Translations under genes and position numbers: made by a program
The notes under the pieces: generated by a model
Database searches by the model: none
Told to the model about the DNA's origin: nothing
The model's input: only the letters and a program-made list of their open reading frames with translations
In this document: positions 61,775 to 64,000 of the stretch, in pieces
How the letters are laid out: each line of letters opens with the position of its first letter
Numbering within the stretch: the first letter of the stretch is position 1
NCBI RefSeq assembly: GCF_014648995.1
Contig: NZ_BMSE01000016.1
Coordinates: 163,273-227,272, forward strand
Direction: 5' to 3'
Origin: Streptomyces massasporeus
GTDB taxonomy: Bacteria; Actinomycetota; Actinomycetes; Streptomycetales; Streptomycetaceae
Length of the DNA stretch: 64,000 bases

Positions 61775-64000
61775 ATGGCGGGCGAGGACAAGCTCCGCGA
61801 CTACCTGAAGAAGGCCGTCGCCGATGCCCGTGAGGCACGCCGGCAGCTGCGGGACATCGAGGACAGGCGACGCGAGCCGATCGCGATCGTGGGCATGGCC
61901 TGCCGCTACCCCGGCGGCGTGTCCTCGCCCGACGACCTGTGGCGCCTCGTGGCCGACGGCACCGACGCCGTCGGCGGGTTCCCCGGCAACCGGGGCTGGG
62001 ACGTGGACGGCCTCTACGACCCGGACCCCGACCGCACGGGCACCTCGTACGCCCGCGAAGGCGGATTCCTCTACGACGCCGACCAGTTCGACCCGGCCTT
62101 CTTCGGGATGTCGCCGCGCGAGGCCATGGCGATCGACCCGCAGCAGCGGCTGCTGCTGGAGACGGCCTGGGAGGCGTTCGAGCACGCCGGCATCGACGCC
62201 ACCGCCCTGCGCGGTTCGGACACCGGCGTGTTCACGGGCCAGATGTACAACGACTACGGCTCACGCCCCCATCTGCCGCCGGAGGACTTCGAGGGCTACC
62301 TGTTCAGTGGCAGCGCCGGCAGCATCGCCGTAGGTCGGCTCTCCTACACCTACGGCTTCGAGGGCCCGGCGGTCTCCGTCGACACGGCCTGCTCGTCCTC
62401 GCTGGTCGCCCTGCACCTCGCGGTCAACGCGCTGCGCAACGGCGAGTGCTCGCTCGCCCTGGCCGGCGGCGTCACGGTGATGTCGACACCGGTGGCCTTC
62501 CTGGAGTTCTCCCGCCTGCGCGGCCTGTCGCCCGACGGCCGCTGCAAGTCCTTCGCGGCCGGAGCCGACGGTGTGGCCTGGGCGGAGGGGGCCGGTGTTC
62601 TCGTCGTGGAGCGGCTGTCGGACGCGGTGCGCAACGGGCACCGGGTGCTGGCGGTGGTGCGGGGCAGTGCGGTGAACCAGGACGGTGCCTCGAACGGTCT
62701 GACGGCGCCGAACGGCCCGTCGCAGGAGCGTGTCATTCGTCAGGCCCTCGAGAACGCTCGTCTCACGCCCGCTGAGGTGGACGCGGTGGAGGCACACGGC
62801 ACGGGCACGCGGCTGGGCGACCCGATCGAGGCGCAGGCGTTGCTGGCGACGTACGGCCAGGATCGTGAACAGCCCTTGCTGCTGGGGTCGTTGAAGTCGA
62901 ACATCGGGCACGCGCAGGCCGCCGCGGGTGTCGGCGGTGTGATCAAGATGGTGCAGGCGATGCACCACGGTGTGCTGCCGCGGACCCTGCACGTGGACGA
63001 GCCGTCACCGTTCGTGGAGTGGGACACGGGCGCGGTCGAGCTGCTCACCGAGGCGCGTGACTGGCCGGCACGGGAGGACGCGCCGCGCCGCGCGGGTGTG
63101 TCCTCCTTCGGATTCGGCGGCACCAACGCGCACGTGATCCTCGAAGAGGCCCCGGCCGCCCCGCCCGCCGAGACCACCGGCTCCCGCGCCCTGCCCGTAC
63201 TGCCGTGGCTCCTGTCCGCCCGCACGCCCCAGGCGCTCACCGCCCAGGCCGACCGGCTCCACGCCTTCGCCTCGGCCCCCGGCGCCCCCGCCCCCCTGGA
63301 CATCGCCTACTCCCTGGCCACCACCCGAGCAGACCTCCCGCACCGCGCCGCGGTCGTGGGCACGGGGCCCGCCGAACTCCTCGACGGTCTCCGCCACCTG
63401 ACCCCGGTCAGCCCTACAGGGGGTGCTCTGGCGGTGGTGTTCTCGGGTCAGGGTGCGCAACGGGCTGGGATGGGGCGGGAGTTGTATGTCTCGTTCCCGG
63501 TGTTCGCGGGGGCGTTGGATGAGGTGTGCGGGGTGTTGGATCCGTTGTTGGGTGGTTCGTTGAGGGAGGTGATGTTCGCGGTCGAGGGGTCGTTGTTGTC
63601 GCGGACGGGGTGGACGCAGCCGGCGTTGTTCGCGTTTGAGGTGGCGTTGTTCCGGTTGGTGGAGTCGTGGGGTGTGCGGCCTGGTTTTGTGGCGGGTCAT
63701 TCGGTGGGGGAGTTGGTGGCTGCGCATGTGGCGGGGGTGATGGATCTGGGTGAGGCGGCTCGGTTGGTGGCGGCGCGTGCGGGGTTGATGCAGGCGTTGC
63801 CGGCCGGGGGTGTGATGGTCGCGGTGGAGGCTTCTGAGGGGGAGGTTCTGGCCGCGATCGGTGAGCGTGGTGACGCGGTGGGTGTGGCGGCCGTGAACGG
63901 TCCGTCGGCGGTGGTGATCTCGGGCGCGGACGATGCGGTTGAGGAGGTGTTGGCTGCTCTGCCGGGTCGGCGTATCCGTCGTCTTGAGGTGTCGCATGCG
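61775..64000 (+). CDS. Second modular PKS, N-terminal part (docking-KS-AT), incomplete
   Basis: The gene starts at ATG 61775 with GGGAG upstream and runs off the right edge after about 742 codons. The N-terminal helix MAGEDKLRDYLKKAVADARE followed by ARRQLRDIEDRRREPIAIVG is a typical class 1 docking coiled coil and should accept the chain from the preceding PKS. KS is intact (DTACSSSLVALH, EAHGTGTRLGDP, SNIGHAQAAAG). The AT begins near residue 545 with FSGQGAQRAGMGREL and has GHSVGE. Its substrate-choosing HAFH/YASH motif lies just past the edge (the last residues are VSHA). Base usage changes sharply at about 63412, where the AT starts. Confidence 0.96.
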   Translation, partial: MAGEDKLRDYLKKAVADAREARRQLRDIEDRRREPIAIVGMACRYPGGVSSPDDLWRLVADGTDAVGGFPGNRGWDVDGLYDPDPDRTGTSYAREGGFLYDADQFDPAFFGMSPREAMAIDPQQRLLLETAWEAFEHAGIDATALRGSDTGVFTGQMYNDYGSRPHLPPEDFEGYLFSGSAGSIAVGRLSYTYGFEGPAVSVDTACSSSLVALHLAVNALRNGECSLALAGGVTVMSTPVAFLEFSRLRGLSPDGRCKSFAAGADGVAWAEGAGVLVVERLSDAVRNGHRVLAVVRGSAVNQDGASNGLTAPNGPSQERVIRQALENARLTPAEVDAVEAHGTGTRLGDPIEAQALLATYGQDREQPLLLGSLKSNIGHAQAAAGVGGVIKMVQAMHHGVLPRTLHVDEPSPFVEWDTGAVELLTEARDWPAREDAPRRAGVSSFGFGGTNAHVILEEAPAAPPAETTGSRALPVLPWLLSARTPQALTAQADRLHAFASAPGAPAPLDIAYSLATTRADLPHRAAVVGTGPAELLDGLRHLTPVSPTGGALAVVFSGQGAQRAGMGRELYVSFPVFAGALDEVCGVLDPLLGGSLREVMFAVEGSLLSRTGWTQPALFAFEVALFRLVESWGVRPGFVAGHSVGELVAAHVAGVMDLGEAARLVAARAGLMQALPAGGVMVAVEASEGEVLAAIGERGDAVGVAAVNGPSAVVISGADDAVEEVLAALPGRRIRRLEVSHA

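Overview
The window is high-GC actinomycete DNA, almost certainly Streptomyces. Third codon positions are strongly G/C, GTG starts and overlapping starts and stops are common, and the gene content is typical: SigB-type partner switching, SARP/AfsR regulators, Tat-exported flavoenzymes and a modular type I polyketide synthase (PKS). No tRNA, rRNA, CRISPR array or intact transposase was seen.

Layout. (1) 1-4.9 kb: eroded accessory DNA with a partial SseB-like gene, a broken ABC ATPase, an Rhs/YD-repeat remnant, an EF-hand protein and a BisC/TorA-type molybdopterin oxidoreductase. (2) 4.9-12.7 kb: a partner-switching stress-signalling island with two SpoIIE/PP2C phosphatases, a MetOD-like sensor, an HATPase kinase, two STAS antagonists, a MEDS-HATPase fusion and a SigB/F-family sigma factor. 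(3) 12.7-25.5 kb: a mosaic of Rhs remnants and diverged repeats, a train of overlapping small ORFs, a DUF6183-like gene, a DUF3253 gene, two decayed ABC transporters, a two-component system, a three-gene glycosyltransferase/FkbM operon with a frameshifted middle gene, and an SDR. (4) 25.6-36.4 kb: the regulatory arm of a biosynthetic cluster, with three SARP-type regulators, an FMN reductase, a type II thioesterase and one hypothetical gene. (5) 36.6-47.7 kb: a tailoring arm with a class III aminotransferase, a flavin reductase, two paralogous acyl-CoA-dehydrogenase-fold monooxygenases, two SnoaL-like proteins, two paralogous Tat-exported flavin amine oxidases, an MDMPI/DinB protein and an imine reductase (IRED). 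(6) 47.9 kb to the end: modular PKS, with KSQ-AT-ACP loading, two KS-AT-DH-KR-ACP modules, then a second PKS subunit that runs off the window.

Working model (inference). The KSQ loading module makes an acetyl starter. The two malonate-specific DH-KR modules extend it to a hexa-2,4-dienoyl chain, which passes to the second PKS by matching docking domains. The aminotransferase could aminate a released aldehyde or ketone to give a cyclic imine, the IRED could reduce it, and the flavin monooxygenases (fed by the flavin reductase) and exported amine oxidases could finish it. This points to a nitrogen-containing polyketide, perhaps a piperidine or cyclic-imine alkaloid of the coelimycin/streptazone/cyclizidine type. 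The duplicated cassette and the IRED do not match any single cluster I can name. An 11-bp-periodic repeat array ahead of a tailoring operon suggests direct SARP control.
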